DNA of 64,000 bases from Begonia masoniana (taxonomy: Eukaryota > Streptophyta > Magnoliopsida > Cucurbitales > Begoniaceae). The notes under the pieces were generated by a model. The model did not search any database. It was not told the origin of the DNA and saw nothing but the letters and a program-made list of their open reading frames with translations. Positions 1-10,480 of the stretch are shown in pieces (positions within the stretch are counted from its first letter, which is position 1; every line of letters begins with the position of its first letter). Where the stretch lies: positions 13,212,643 through 13,276,642 of the forward strand of contig CM039502.1 in the NCBI GenBank assembly GCA_022432975.1. The letters run 5' to 3'. Position numbers and translations under genes: made by a program.

Positions 1-1775
1 AATTAATAAACTTATAAGACACATGAAAAAAATTGTCATAATTAATATATTTGTTATGTTTCATTAAATGAAATAATTGAATTGTTCAATTAATTAACAA
101 ACATAAAGTTGTTTTTTAAAATAGTTTTTTAAAATGGATTTTGCCAAATCATGGTGTCAAGTGTAAGGCCATGATGAGAAATTGTTTTGATTTCCATAAC
201 ATCTTTTGTTATAAATATTATTAAGAAATAAATTCTAACTTAATGGTAAATTAAATTTTGTAACATTTGCTTATTTTAAATGTTATGATGACTGTTACAA
301 AATTTTTGCACTATAAATAGAGGTTAAGACCTCATTTGCAAAATAAAGTTATTTTTTTAAATGGATTTTGCCAAATCATGGTGCCAAGTGTAAGGCCATG
401 ATGAGAAATTGTTTTGATTTCGATAACATCTTTTATTATAAATGTTATTAAGAAATCAATTCTAACTTAATGGTAAATTAAATTTTGTAACATTTGTTTC
501 TTTTAAATGTTATGATGTCTGTTACAAAATTCTTGCACTATAAATAGAGGTTAAGATCTCATTTGCAAAGATATATAGAGAAAAATGAGAATCCATTTTG
601 AGAAGCAATCCATTTTAAAAGCATTTCCGTGGTGGTTTAGAGAATCGTTCTCTATATCCAAATAGATCATCTCATGTGTTGAGAATACGATCTATTACAA
701 ATTGAGTGTGATCCTTTTGTGTTCATCACGCCCACATGTGCTTATTCGAGGTGAGGAGGATTGACAAAGAATATCGAAGGCTTTTCGATATTATGGAAGT
801 TTTCTTCAAATGTAACTTTTTCAATCTAATTTATTTGTTTTATTGCATATAATTATTCATATATCATAAATAGTGATCCTATTATTATTGTGAAAAATTA
901 TTTTTCATAATATTTAAGTTGTGCACGTACAGGAGTTATGAACACTAGTAATTTTGCCGTGCTAGGGAATCTAAAATCCAACAATATAAAAGTATTGAAT
1001 TTCTTATACCAATTGTTGGATTTTAGGTTCCCTCGCACGGCGGAATTACTGGTGTTCATAACACCCGTACGTGCGCAACTTAAATATTATGAAAAAAAAA
1101 ATTTCATAATAATAATAGGATCACTATTTATGATATACGAATAATTATATGCAATAAAACAAATAAGTTAGATTGAAAAAAATACGTTTGAAAAAAACTT
1201 CCTTAATATCGAAAAGTCTTCAATCTTCTTTGTCAATCCTCATCACCTCGAATAAGCACGTGTGGGTTTGATGAACACAAAAGGATCACACTCAATTTGT
1301 GATAGATCGTATTCTCAATACATGAGATAATCTATTTGGATATAGAGAACGATTCTCCAAACCATCACGGAAATGCTCTTAAAATGAATTACTTTCTCAA
1401 AATGGATTCTCACTTTTCTCTATATATTTTTGCGAATGAGGTCTTAACCTCTATTTATAGTACAAAAATTTTGTAACGGTCATCATAACATTTAAAAAAA
1501 GCAAATGTTACAAAATTTAATTTACCATTAAGTTAGAATTGATTTCTTAATAACATTTATAACAAAAGATGTTATGAAAATCAAAACAACTTCTCATCAT
1601 GGTCTTACACTTTGCACCATGATTTGGCAAAATCCATTTTAAAAAACTATTTTTAAAAACAACTTTATGTTTGTTAATTAATTGAACAATTCAATTATTT
1701 CATTTAATGAAACATAACAAACATATTAATTATGACAACTTTTTTCATGTGTCTTATAAGTTTATTAATTGATTA
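1..1775. repeat. Large foldback (inverted repeat)
   Basis: The left arm (1 to about 985) and right arm (1012 to about 1770) are reverse complements with scattered mismatches. They are separated by a 26-base loop (986-1011). The innermost stem is TCCAACAAT against ATTGTTGGA. Position 1 pairs with about 1770, so the left arm probably continues beyond the window. Each arm carries a TATA-like TATAAATAG (about 541-549; complement near 1453) and would fit two facing copies of a short LTR-like unit. No coding capacity is seen. It lies directly upstream of a DJ-1D exon with an intron acceptor, so it is probably intronic. Family not recognised. Confidence 0.85.
134..569 (+). repeat. 227-bp direct duplication in left foldback arm
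   Basis: About 210 bases starting ATGGATTTTGCCAAATCATG at 134 recur at 361 with few differences, including the TATAAATAG box and the CTCATTTGCAAA end. The right arm has only one copy, so the duplication arose in the left arm after the foldback formed, or was lost on the right. Confidence 0.8.
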
Positions 1776-2152
1776 TTCAACTATTTCATCTAATAAAATA
1801 TAATAAACTTATTATTGAGTGTATTAAATAATTAACTCATGGTTAATTATTTAATCTTCTTTGTTCATTTTTCTGTTATTCGAATAATGATAGAAGGTGA
1901 CAAAGGGACCGATAGACCTATAAATTTTAAGCTCTAATAATTTTTCGTTAATTAATATAAACTCTTTATATTAATTAATGTAATTATTTACTCTAAAGTA
2001 ATTCCACTAAATACTTAGAGTTGCACTCTTAAAATTATAGATCATGTTTACTCAAAATAATATCCATTGATATAGTCATTACATATGTATTATATTTGTT
2101 TGTTTGGGCACATAATTCTCAACACTTTTGAAGATCTTCTCAATTATTCCAG
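1776..2152. other. AT-rich probable intron sequence
   Basis: No ORF or RNA gene is seen. The stretch ends with a pyrimidine-rich tract and the acceptor ATTATTCCAG at 2143-2152, immediately before the DJ-1D exon. The upstream donor is not in the window. Confidence 0.5.
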
Positions 2153-3027
2153 GACTACATGGAGGATTATGAGGTGGCTGTTCCATTCCAATCGCTTCAA
2201 GCTCTCGGGTGCCATGTCGACACAGTTTGTCCGAAGAAAACTGTCGGGGAGACATGTCCAATAGCTGTCCATGATTTCGAAGGAGATCAGACTTACAACG
2301 AGAAGCCAGGTCATGAATTCACTCTCACATCTGATTTTGACAGTACAAGTGCTTCAAATTACAATGCTCTTGTCATCCCCGGAGGTCGAGCTCCTGAATA
2401 TTTGGCATTGGATGAGGGCGTCATCGCAATAGTGCGGGAATTTATGGAGTCCAAAAAGCCAGTTGCATCCATCTCCCATGGCCAGCAGATTTTAGCTACT
2501 GCTGGTGTTTTAATGGTACGAATAATGTTAAGTTTATCTCTCATTTTACATTTGCTATTCTTTCTTACACGACGTTTATGTGTCATTTATTATTTAGCGT
2601 CATCAATGTTTATTTAAACTACTTATAATTTATTTTAATTATTACACCAATTAGTAAGTAATACATAAACGTCATATCAGGAGATACAATTAGAATATAT
2701 AACGAGACGACAAACTTAGTATCACCCTAGTATTGTTGTTGGCAAATTATTCAATAGAAGCAGAGTCTTTAATTGAATGAGTACCACTATAAATCCATAA
2801 CATAACCAAGATTCAATCTTGTTTTGTGGGTATTGCAGGGGAAGAAATGTACTGCTTACCCAGCAGTGAAGCTCAATGTCGTCCTAGCCGGAGCTACTTG
2901 GCTGGAACCCGACCCAATAAACTGTTGTTTCACTGATGGAAACCTTGTGACAGGAGCCGCTTGGGCATGCCACCCTGAATTTGTTTCTCAGTTAATGACT
3001 CTGCTTGGAATTCAAGTATCATTCTAA
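2153..3027 (+). CDS. DJ1D: DJ-1D-like protein, C-terminal PfpI domain (partial gene)
   Basis: Two exons (2153-2515 and 2839-3027) are joined by a GT-AG intron at 2516-2838. They encode about 183 residues ending at TAA 3025-3027, closely matching the second DJ-1/PfpI domain of plant DJ-1D proteins (DYMEDYEV start, [38 protein letters not shown], end LLGIQVSF). Family members have two tandem DJ-1 domains and act as glyoxalase III / deglycase-type enzymes. The first domain is absent here; its exons may lie left of the window beyond the foldback, or may be lost. The nucleophile-elbow cysteine (ICHGQQ in relatives) reads SISHGQQ: codon TCC at 2474-2476 instead of TGC. A usual Gly is also Cys (AAWACHPEF). 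The second domain is therefore probably catalytically impaired. Decaying gene, non-catalytic paralogue and sequencing error are all possible. Family assignment is strong; functionality is uncertain. Confidence 0.85.
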
Positions 3028-5159
3028 ACCTTATATCCAAAACATACAGAAAGAAGGTTTTCATGAGACATTTGAGAAAATTATGGGCATAGGTGAGTGA
3101 TGTAAACTTTTGGCACTGGTGTGACGGTTTAATAGGATTGGTGCCTACAACTAAGAATGTTCAAGGTCTAGGCGAAAAATGTTTAGACGAGATTGATTTC
3201 TAATTTAGTTAAGTAAATTATGTTCTTGACAACTATTAAAAGTAAATTATTAGATTTAGGGTAAAATACCATTTAACCCATGAGCTTAGGTGTTAGACCC
3301 TAAATTTTAGTTGTAAGATTGGTGCCTACAACTAAGAATGTTCAAGGTTGGGCCGACCCATTTATGACCCTAAATTTTAGCTTATTTTGATTATCTTGAC
3401 TCATTTGATTTTCTACGTACACTTTATCATAATAAAACTATAAAACAACCCAACTAAGGTTTGTGTTCGTAATCGAGTGTGAAATTGTCTAACGGTAAGT
3501 TCAAGAGTTAAATTGAACTTTCCTTAAAATTCATTATTAACAACTTTAATTTAACCAATTAGGGAGAATTGTTAAATTTAAGCCATTAGCAACTGTTTGT
3601 ATGTTGTTAACTTTATTCAAGGATTAGTTTATTATGGAGAACAATTTAGTTTAATCTGCAGATTTACACCGTTTGATTTGATTCCAAGACTTAGTTCTAG
3701 GTAAAGATAGATGATTCTGTTTATTTCTAAACTAGGTGGAGAATCATATTTATTTTGTTGAAAATCATTAAAAAATACCAACAAAATTTGGGAGGAAAAT
3801 CAGAAAATCTCCCAAGTAATTTTTCTAACCTTTTTGTTTTTTTTTAATTGCTTATATAATGTAATTGCTCTCCATTTCCTTCTTATTTAATTTTATTTTT
3901 CTTTAAAAAATAACTGGATAATTTATTTTCAAGTCAACAACTTATCTTGAGAAATGCAATTAAATTTATTAGTTTAATATTTTAATCTGAGTTTTGTAGG
4001 TTCTTGAAAAATAGATTAGAATCGAACCATCCATGTGAGGAGAGCGAAAATATCCTCCACCGTGAATGGTTCAGATCCTGCTTTATTCGTTGGTGAGTTG
4101 ATTCTCCAGTAAACTTCATTTTCTCCCTACCATCTGTCACAAAATCTTCTTAGACGAGGTAAACTATTTTTTATTTGTTTTTTTTTAAGGTAAGATGTAA
4201 TTTAACCCTTATCGTATAAGAAAAATATACAACAAAAATCTTTAACTATGCTTTTGAATAAATTAGACTCTAATGTATTGATTGTGAGCAATTTACTCTC
4301 ACGGTTAATTTTACGGTTAAGTCATTTATGTAAAAGGAACTACCCCATTTAATTTCCTTAAGAGAAATCCAAATTAAGGAGTGCCAATTTAACTTTCTTT
4401 TTTTTTTTTAATTATTGTGAAAAGAATGAATAATTATATATATATATATATAAATAAATTAATATTACTTTAGTCTCTCGTAATATGAATTAATTTCTGA
4501 TGTCTCCCTACCCATATTATGTTACGTTTAGCTTATTAAGACAAGGAGTTTCTTGATGAGATTTAATACCAACCTTATGCCTTATCAAGGGTAAGACAGT
4601 CGTTTGAGACTACAAGAAACCCACGGGCCACGAACCATTCCTATGTAATTCACAACCCTTAACTTAATGTTTGGTTGGTATTACGAAATGCTGGTGATTT
4701 TCCAATGCTATTACCAACACCAATAATGTGGCATCCTAAAGTTGCAAATGAACTTATAAAATAATCCAATTAAAGCGCACAACTCATATGTTTGTAATGC
4801 ATTATTTGTCTCATAATTGGTTTTGTTCTTGTACCCTTTTATGAGAGTCGCTAACTATTTATAGTTGTTACTAGGATGTTAAAGAAAAGTTCGCCTCAAT
4901 GCTTTTTTTGTCCCTGTTGATCCTAATTTAATCCTAAAGGTGCAATGATTTTTTTCTCCAATATTTTTATTTGCAAATACTACAAATGTCATTTTATTCA
5001 TAAATTTTCTTCGAGGTAAATTATAGTCTCGATAAATATTTACTTCTTTTGTTCAAATGTTATCGTATAAATATACCACATCAATTTGTTAATTCTTCAT
5101 GTACGGAGGATGATGTTCTATTGATATAGAACAAATTTTATTAGAGTTATCATAAAGTC
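3028..5159. other. DJ-1D 3' flank and AT-rich intergenic DNA
   Basis: No gene is seen. A 32-base segment (GATTGGTGCCTACAACTAAG and onward) occurs at 3136-3167 and again at 3317-3348. A short AT dinucleotide run lies near 4435-4452. The rest is AT-rich without recognisable element ends until the target duplication AAGTC at 5155-5159. Confidence 0.5.
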
Positions 5160-5230
5160 TGTAACGACCCCTGTTCCCAACAAGATATTGTCCGCTCTGG
5201 GGATTGGGCCGCAGCCCAATATCCTCCCCT

Positions 5231-5350
5231 CATGGCTTTGTTTGGCGAGAGCACTTCCCGGAAGGTCACCCAACCTGGAATTACTCTCGCCGAAGCCCTC
5301 TTAACTTCGGAGTTCTTATGGGATCCGTCGTCAATTGAGCTCCAAAACGC
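5231..5350 (-). other. 5S-rRNA-like block in Cassandra copy 1, first LTR
   Basis: Read on the minus strand this contains 5S-gene-like GAACTCCGAAGTTAAG and GGGTGACCTTCCGGGAAGT, matching the internal A-box and C-box region of plant 5S rRNA genes. The usual 5S start is diverged. In Cassandra this region is thought to act as a pol III promoter. A second copy is at about 5714-5833 in the other LTR. Confidence 0.85.
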
Positions 5351-5454
5351 GTCTTGCTATTTAGGGAGGGATCTCTTACATATGTTTCATTTCCATGTAC
5401 TTCCCCAAGCGATGTGGGTTCGTAACGGCCCCTGCTTCAACAGAGAAACCACTC

Positions 5455-5530
5455 CGGCCCAGGTCAGCCCCAGGATCCGCAGAGCTTTACCCACCTCCGG
5501 CCCAGGTCAGCCCCAGGATCCGCGGAGAAT
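5455..5530 (-). repeat. Short tandem duplication inside Cassandra LTR
   Basis: GCCCAGGTCAGCCCCAGGAT occurs twice about 42 bases apart, separated by a pyrimidine-rich spacer. The same duplication is in the second LTR near 5938-6013, so it predates the insertion. It helps explain why these LTRs (412 bp) are longer than those of copy 2 (377 bp). Confidence 0.75.
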
Positions 5531-6054
5531 GGGTGGTTCCTTATCAGTCCGTTGAAAGACGGGTCGTCACAATCACCCCCCCTCGGGGGCCCAACGTCCT
5601 CGTTGGCCACATTTCCGGTTGGGTACAGGCTCTGATACCATTTGTAACGACCCCTGTTCCCAACAAGATATTGTCCGCTCTGGGGATTGGGCCGCAGCCC
5701 AATATCCTCCCCTCACGGCTTTGTTTGGCGAGAGCACTTCCCGGAAGGTCACCCAACCTGGAATTACTCTCGCCGAAGCCCTCTTAACTTCGGAGTTCTT
5801 ATGGGATCCGTCGTCAATTGAGCTCCAAAACGCGTCTTGCTATTTAGGGAGGGATCTCTTACATATGTTTCATTTCCATGTACTTCCCCAAGCGATGTGG
5901 GTTCGTAACGGCCCCTGCTTCAACAGAGAAACCACTCCGGCCCAGGTCAGCCCCAGGATCCGCGGAGCTTTACCCACCTCCGGCCCAGGTCAGCCCCAGG
6001 ATCCGCGGAGAATGGGTGGTTCCTTATCAGTCCGTTGAAAGACGGGTCGTCACA

Positions 6055-6312
6055 AAGTCACATTGGTCGCAATAAACTTTTGATACGAAGGTGGAGGAAC
6101 ATTCACATAACCGACCTTGTCCATTATCTCGACAAGATCCTCTAGAAGAAAAACATGGAAGCACATACATGATACGTGACTAAATTAACAAGCATTTTAG
6201 TGACAAAGTATATTTTACTCACGGCCAAACGTTCACGTTATGTTTCGTTAGAGAAAAAAGTTGGTGATGTTTGTTATGTAACGAGACTATATTTTAATAT
6301 GTTCTTTATATA
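6055..6312. other. Unassigned interval
   Basis: Sequence between the Cassandra and the Copia LTR, beginning with the target duplication AAGTC. No ORF, RNA or repeat recognised. Confidence 0.4.
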
Positions 6313-6635
6313 TGTTGTGACTACAACAAAACTCAATCATACAAACCGTGAGAAATATATCAAGATTAAAATAAAAGAATGAAAGAAGAAATAACGACGC
6401 AAGATTTACGTGGTTCGAACTAAACCATCCTACACCCACGACACAAAAGTCCATCAGCAAGTTTTATTCAAGAATAAAGAAAATGAGAGTTTTTCATAAT
6501 GCTGCAATATCGCCCACAATATTACACTCGAATACAGAGATGTCGCTCACCAAGAGAAAAACATACAGAACACACTCACTATTCTCTCTCTCCAGCGTAC
6601 TTTTTTTTCTCTCAAACTCTCTCTTATATACTTTC

Positions 6636-6707
<72 letters not shown>

Positions 6708-6837
6708 TATTCTCACTTATTCTTTCCTTACAACTCACTTACTCATTACTATAGAAATAATATTACAATATTAATAAGGAAATAAAATCATCGTAACCGA
6801 AAAGAATATACTACAAAATCTTAACCAATTTTAACAA
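6313..6837 (-). repeat. 3' LTR of the split Copia element
   Basis: Starts TGTTAAAATTGG (minus, 6837) and ends CACAACA (6313). A purine-rich tract (AAAGAAGAG, minus strand) sits just upstream as expected for a polypurine tract. It is longer than its partner at 36244-36640 because of a CT microsatellite. The two ORFs (encoding mostly Ser-Leu) come from that microsatellite. Confidence 0.75.
6638..6699 (+). repeat. (CT)n microsatellite
   Basis: Uninterrupted CT dinucleotides inside the Copia 3' LTR. The partner LTR at 36485-36500 has only a few CT units, so the expansion came after insertion. Confidence 0.95.
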
Positions 6838-7593
6838 ACTCTTCTTTGGTTCAAATTTTGAACACATCCACGCTACTATCTAGTGCTTGTGCATCCTCCT
6901 GCCTTGATTAGCCTTCCTCCATACCCACCAAGTTTAAACAAAATTGAAACTTGGTAACTGGAGGAACTTTGGCATGAACATCTGTGTAATTCACAGATTC
7001 TTCATTCTCAAGTTTAGCAGAAATCGAAAGAGCATATGCGATCATATCTGCATATCCGAGATGTTGAGTAAATTTCACCACTCGTTTAGACCTATCCCGT
7101 GTGAGTTGATAATTTATCACTCCTCCTTCTTCCACCAAGCCATCTGATCTAGAAGTCACTCACTCAGTCTGCTAATCATTTACATGAGAAACATTACTGG
7201 AGCTACTTTCATCCAGCTCCTCTAGAAGCACAATTTTTCTTGCTTCACTCGACTCGATTTTCATCCTCGGAACCGACTTCTCTTGAAGCATTATCTTACT
7301 TGCTTCTCTTGAATGTCTGAGCCTCAAATGCCATGATCAAACATTTCCTTTTACATTGTTAGCAATATTTAGAGACCTCTTAACAACAGTTTTACCATCT
7401 ATGAAATATAAACCATTTACCTAAACCCCCTTCATCACAACCATCAACCCTTTCATGATTTTCATGCATCGTTTTTCAACGTTCACTAGCAACAAAAATT
7501 ATCAATCATGTCAATTGATAAAAGGTTACATCTAAGTTAAGGAACATACCTCACGTTCTGAATTTTTCGAACGCATCCATCAAACATTATTGT
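6838..7593 (-). pseudogene. Copia pol remnant (pre-integrase and integrase end)
   Basis: Minus-strand translation with stops and shifts reads FDGCVRKIQNVRYVP, then a pre-integrase-like VNGLYFIDGKTV and WHLRLRHS, then YQLTRDRSKRVVKFTQHLGY and YADMIAYALSISAKLENEES. These match the gag-pre-integrase domain and the linker that precedes reverse transcriptase in plant Copia polyproteins. The central integrase core and all of RT/RNase H are deleted, so the linker is followed closely by the LTR. Non-functional. Confidence 0.75.
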
Positions 7594-7661
7594 AAGGACC
7601 CCCGGCCTTTTTCTCGGCTGGGCCCGGAGCCCGCAGATGCACCGCCATCGGCCCACACTTC
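7594..7661 (+). repeat. GC-rich LTR-end-like stub
   Basis: Starts TGTAAGGACCCCCGG directly against Copia sequence and is GC-rich for about 70 bases before the Transposase_32-like ORF leader. It resembles the first bases of a Gypsy LTR but has no visible partner. Origin uncertain. Confidence 0.3.
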
Positions 7662-7691
7662 ATCTTTGTTTAGAAGTCTCAATCTTCTTCA

Positions 7692-9741
7692 ATGGCATCT
7701 TCCTCTCGTGCTCCACAAGTTTTTTCAAGGAAAAAGTAAAAGACTTCCAATACCGAGGATGCTCCGTCTGTCTCTGTTCCTCTGCCTCTTGTATGGCTCA
7801 ATCACGAGTTTCCTAAATCATGCTGCTTTCAAGAGGTACTATGAAGATTTTGAATGCAAACCTATTATTCGTTCACGAGGAGTAATTTTTCACGATTTAT
7901 CTTGTTTGGATTTTGAAGAACCCCTACTTAGGATGGGATTGATGAGGCTTTTTGATTTCGAGTCTCATTATTGTGCAACCCCAATGAGAATGTTTTATGC
8001 CAATCTGGAACATTCTATGCGCCCTCTGGCTATTCGTAGTTATGTATATGGGCGGCATATTGAGCTAACTCAGGAAGGTATCCATGAAATTCTCAATTGT
8101 GATTTTCTGAATGGCTCCCGGCGGTTCTTTGAGTCAGCCAAAATTCCATCTTTTCTGGACAAACCTGCTGGCAAAGATTTGGTTAAATTGATTGCCAAGG
8201 ATCCCAACTATGCTCCCCTGAAGCTAAAGAGCAAGGATTTGAACTTCAGGGCTCGAGTCTTCCATCAAATGATCCACTACAACATCATGCCTGCAGAGGG
8301 TCATCGTGACCATGTCAGTGGGATGGATCTTTTCTTGCTGGGTCAGTTTTTGAAAGAGGAACCATTCAATGTTGGATACATTATTTTGAACCGGATGCTT
8401 CAAGTGGTCTGTAATGCCTCCAAGTGTTTGCCTTACAATCTTCTGCTTATGAAGATTTTTCTAAGGCATGGGGTCAGTTTTTCGGCGTCTGACCCGATTT
8501 TATCCTTAAAGAAATCCGATTATTTTTTTTCCTCCACCCTCTCAAGAATGGGAATTACTCGCAATGATCAAGGTGTGCTAGTTGACAAAGATGGTTGACG
8601 AGGTACTTCACAGCGCTTGATTCTTGTCGATGAAGACGAGGATGAAAGCGCTCAGGATGACACTCTGCTTCCTGTCTTGGATCCTCTACTTTTTCCAGTT
8701 CTCCTTCTTCAAGCTCCTGGGAAGGTCAGTTCTGTGCACCCTCACACTCAAGATCCAGAACCTCATACAGTCTGAGCTGCTACTTCCCTTCCACCTCTTC
8801 AACATCCCCCAAGTCCACCCTCTGCTCCCTCTCTACCTCCAGTCCAAGTTGTTCTCCAACCTCCACCCAGTCCAACTCCTGCTCCATCTCCAACTCCAAT
8901 CCTTTCGCTGCCCACTCGTGCTCCTCCTCCTAGATCTAAGGGTCCTCCTGCTCGAGCTAAAGGTCCTCTCCCTACTTCAGTGCGGAATTCCATTTTTGAG
9001 GAACTTCAGGATGAGCTTAGAGCAAGCATTGCCAGCCTCGGATCTGGTCTTGAATCCTTCCAATCTCTGTATCTCACCCATCATGCTCAATTTGCATCCC
9101 TTGTTCTTTCCCAACTTGAACCACTCGCGGCTTCAAATCAATGACTGCTCAAATGCCTTGATCTAATAAAATCCAATCATAGTTCAGTTATTGCTGGTGT
9201 CCACAATCGTATTGATCAAGCGAAACTTGAGCACAGTAAAGTCACTGATGATGTGATATCTTATGTTAGATTCCATTCCACTCTTGTCACAACTCAATTG
9301 CAGCGCGAATCTGCTCGAGTCATCACTCAGTTTAGTGATCTTCGTAACCTTCTGATTAAGAGTGATGGTGTGCCCCCTCATGGGGATGAGGACTTGGAAG
9401 GCGGTGGCGAGACACCTGAACCAGCTCCTCCAGCTACTTCAACTGTTCCTTCACATGTTGAGCATTTGGATGTTGCTCCAGTTGTTGGGACTGTTGCTGC
9501 TATTGAGGTTGCTCCGTGTGAGGACGAGCCCGTACCTGCACCTTTTGTTGATCAGCCAGCTCCTTCTCTTTCAGATTTTGCTCCTGCTCCTGCTCCTCTT
9601 GCCCTTGTTGACCCTGCTGCTATCCCTATAGCCGATGTAGGGGATGTGATTCTTGTTGCCAATGTTCCTCCTTCTCAAGTTGAGGCAATCATTCCTCCGG
9701 AGGATTCCCCCCTATTCTGGATAATTTCCTTAGTCAACTAG
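7692..9741 (+). pseudogene. Broken ORF with Transposase_32-like plant transposon domain
   Basis: The likely original start is ATG 7692-7694 (MASSSRAPQVFSRKK), followed by a stop and a frame change before about 7800. The frame of the 7666-8598 ORF then continues to 9741 through in-frame stops at 8596-8598, about 8773 and about 9142. Residues such as FKRYYEDFECKPI, RLFDFESHYCATPM, MFYANLEHSM and SYVYGRHIELTQEGI resemble the 'putative plant transposon protein' (Transposase_32) family, whose biochemical role is not established. The C-terminal half is Pro/Ala-rich low complexity with a possible helical stretch (FEELQDELRASIASL). It sits upstream of a polypurine tract and a Copia-type 3' LTR, so it is an accessory or captured ORF of an LTR element rather than a host gene. 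No reverse transcriptase is nearby. Confidence 0.6.
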
Positions 9742-10012
9742 GGGCTCTTATGAGATGAGATACTCCTTCTTCCCCAGAAAACTAGGCTTATTTCTGTTGA
9801 AACACTGTGTCTATTTTCTTTTACTCATTATTAACTGCTATCTCTGTTGTGCTGAATGTCATTCCTCTTTATATACTTCTTTTTGATAATGTCAAAGGGG
9901 GAGAAATCTGGTTGCATGGAGTACAGGGGAGTTAGGGAGATTATTTTGAATTTATTATAGGGTAGAATTCATTTAATCATCTTCTATTTGCCATCATCAA
10001 AAAGGGGGAGAT
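9742..10012 (+). other. 3' untranslated interval with two polypurine tracts
   Basis: AAAGGGGGAGA occurs at about 9894-9904 and AAAGGGGGAGA again at 10001-10011, directly before the LTR start TGTTAGC at 10013. Repeated polypurine tracts before a long 3' LTR are typical of SIRE/Maximus-type Copia elements. Confidence 0.7.
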
Positions 10013-10244
10013 TGTTAGCTTAAAATATGTTTAAGTAACTATGTTTTTTAATGATAATGTTTAATGACAAATATAAGAATAGAAAATGTTTATTAGTAAG
10101 AAATGTATGAATTAATGAGGATGATTAGTATGAAATATATGAGCTGGATAATTGGTTTATTGAGTTTATTGCATTTATCTGGAAATGCCCTTTAAAAAGG
10201 GTTTTATGTTTTCTGATGGTTTTTTGGTTAAGTGTTATTAGTCC

Positions 10245-10480
10245 AGACTTACTCGTCCAAAGTACTATTGAGAGACAGTCTGGAAAGACGCAGTCGTCCA
10301 CGCTCAAAAGAAAAGAGCAGTCGTCCACAGTCAAAAGACAGACGCAATCGTCCACAGTTAAAAGAAAAATGCTGTCGTCCCGAGTTATTAGTCTGACGCA
10401 CTCGTCCAAAGTCTTAACACCAAACTTTTAAAGATTGCAAGCGATAGCGACACTCGTCCATACTTACTCGTCCAATGTCT
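10245..10480 (+). repeat. CGTCCA minisatellite in Copia U3
   Basis: About eight degenerate units with core TCGTCCAC or TCGTCCAA spaced roughly 25-35 bases (for example CAGTCGTCCACAGTCAAAAG). They lie about 120-350 bases upstream of the TATA box at 10599. The ORFs here follow this periodicity. Confidence 0.7.

Larger units (their letters stand above)
5160..6054 (-). mobile_element. Cassandra TRIM retrotransposon, complete (copy 1)
   Basis: Two near-identical 412-bp LTRs (5160-5571 and 5643-6054) flank a 71-bp internal region. By eye the LTRs differ at two sites (about 5232 and 5484). On the minus strand the LTRs run TGTGACGACC to CGTTACA. The internal region carries the complement of an initiator-Met tRNA primer site (GGCTCTGATACCA, about 5628-5640) and a polypurine stretch (complement of CCCCCCCTCGGGGGC). 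Target duplication AAGTC occurs at 5155-5159 and 6055-6059. The 5S-rRNA-like block in each LTR is diagnostic of Cassandra, a non-autonomous family that makes no protein and must be mobilised in trans. The near-identical LTRs indicate a recent insertion. ORFs crossing it are spurious. Confidence 0.95.

Noticed and set aside
3136..3348. Element termini from the repeated 32-base word
   Set aside because: No TG...CA ends or target duplications could be paired around the two copies.
5228..5350. Functional 5S rRNA gene
   Set aside because: Only the internal part is 5S-like and it sits in LTRs with a primer site and target duplications, which is Cassandra.
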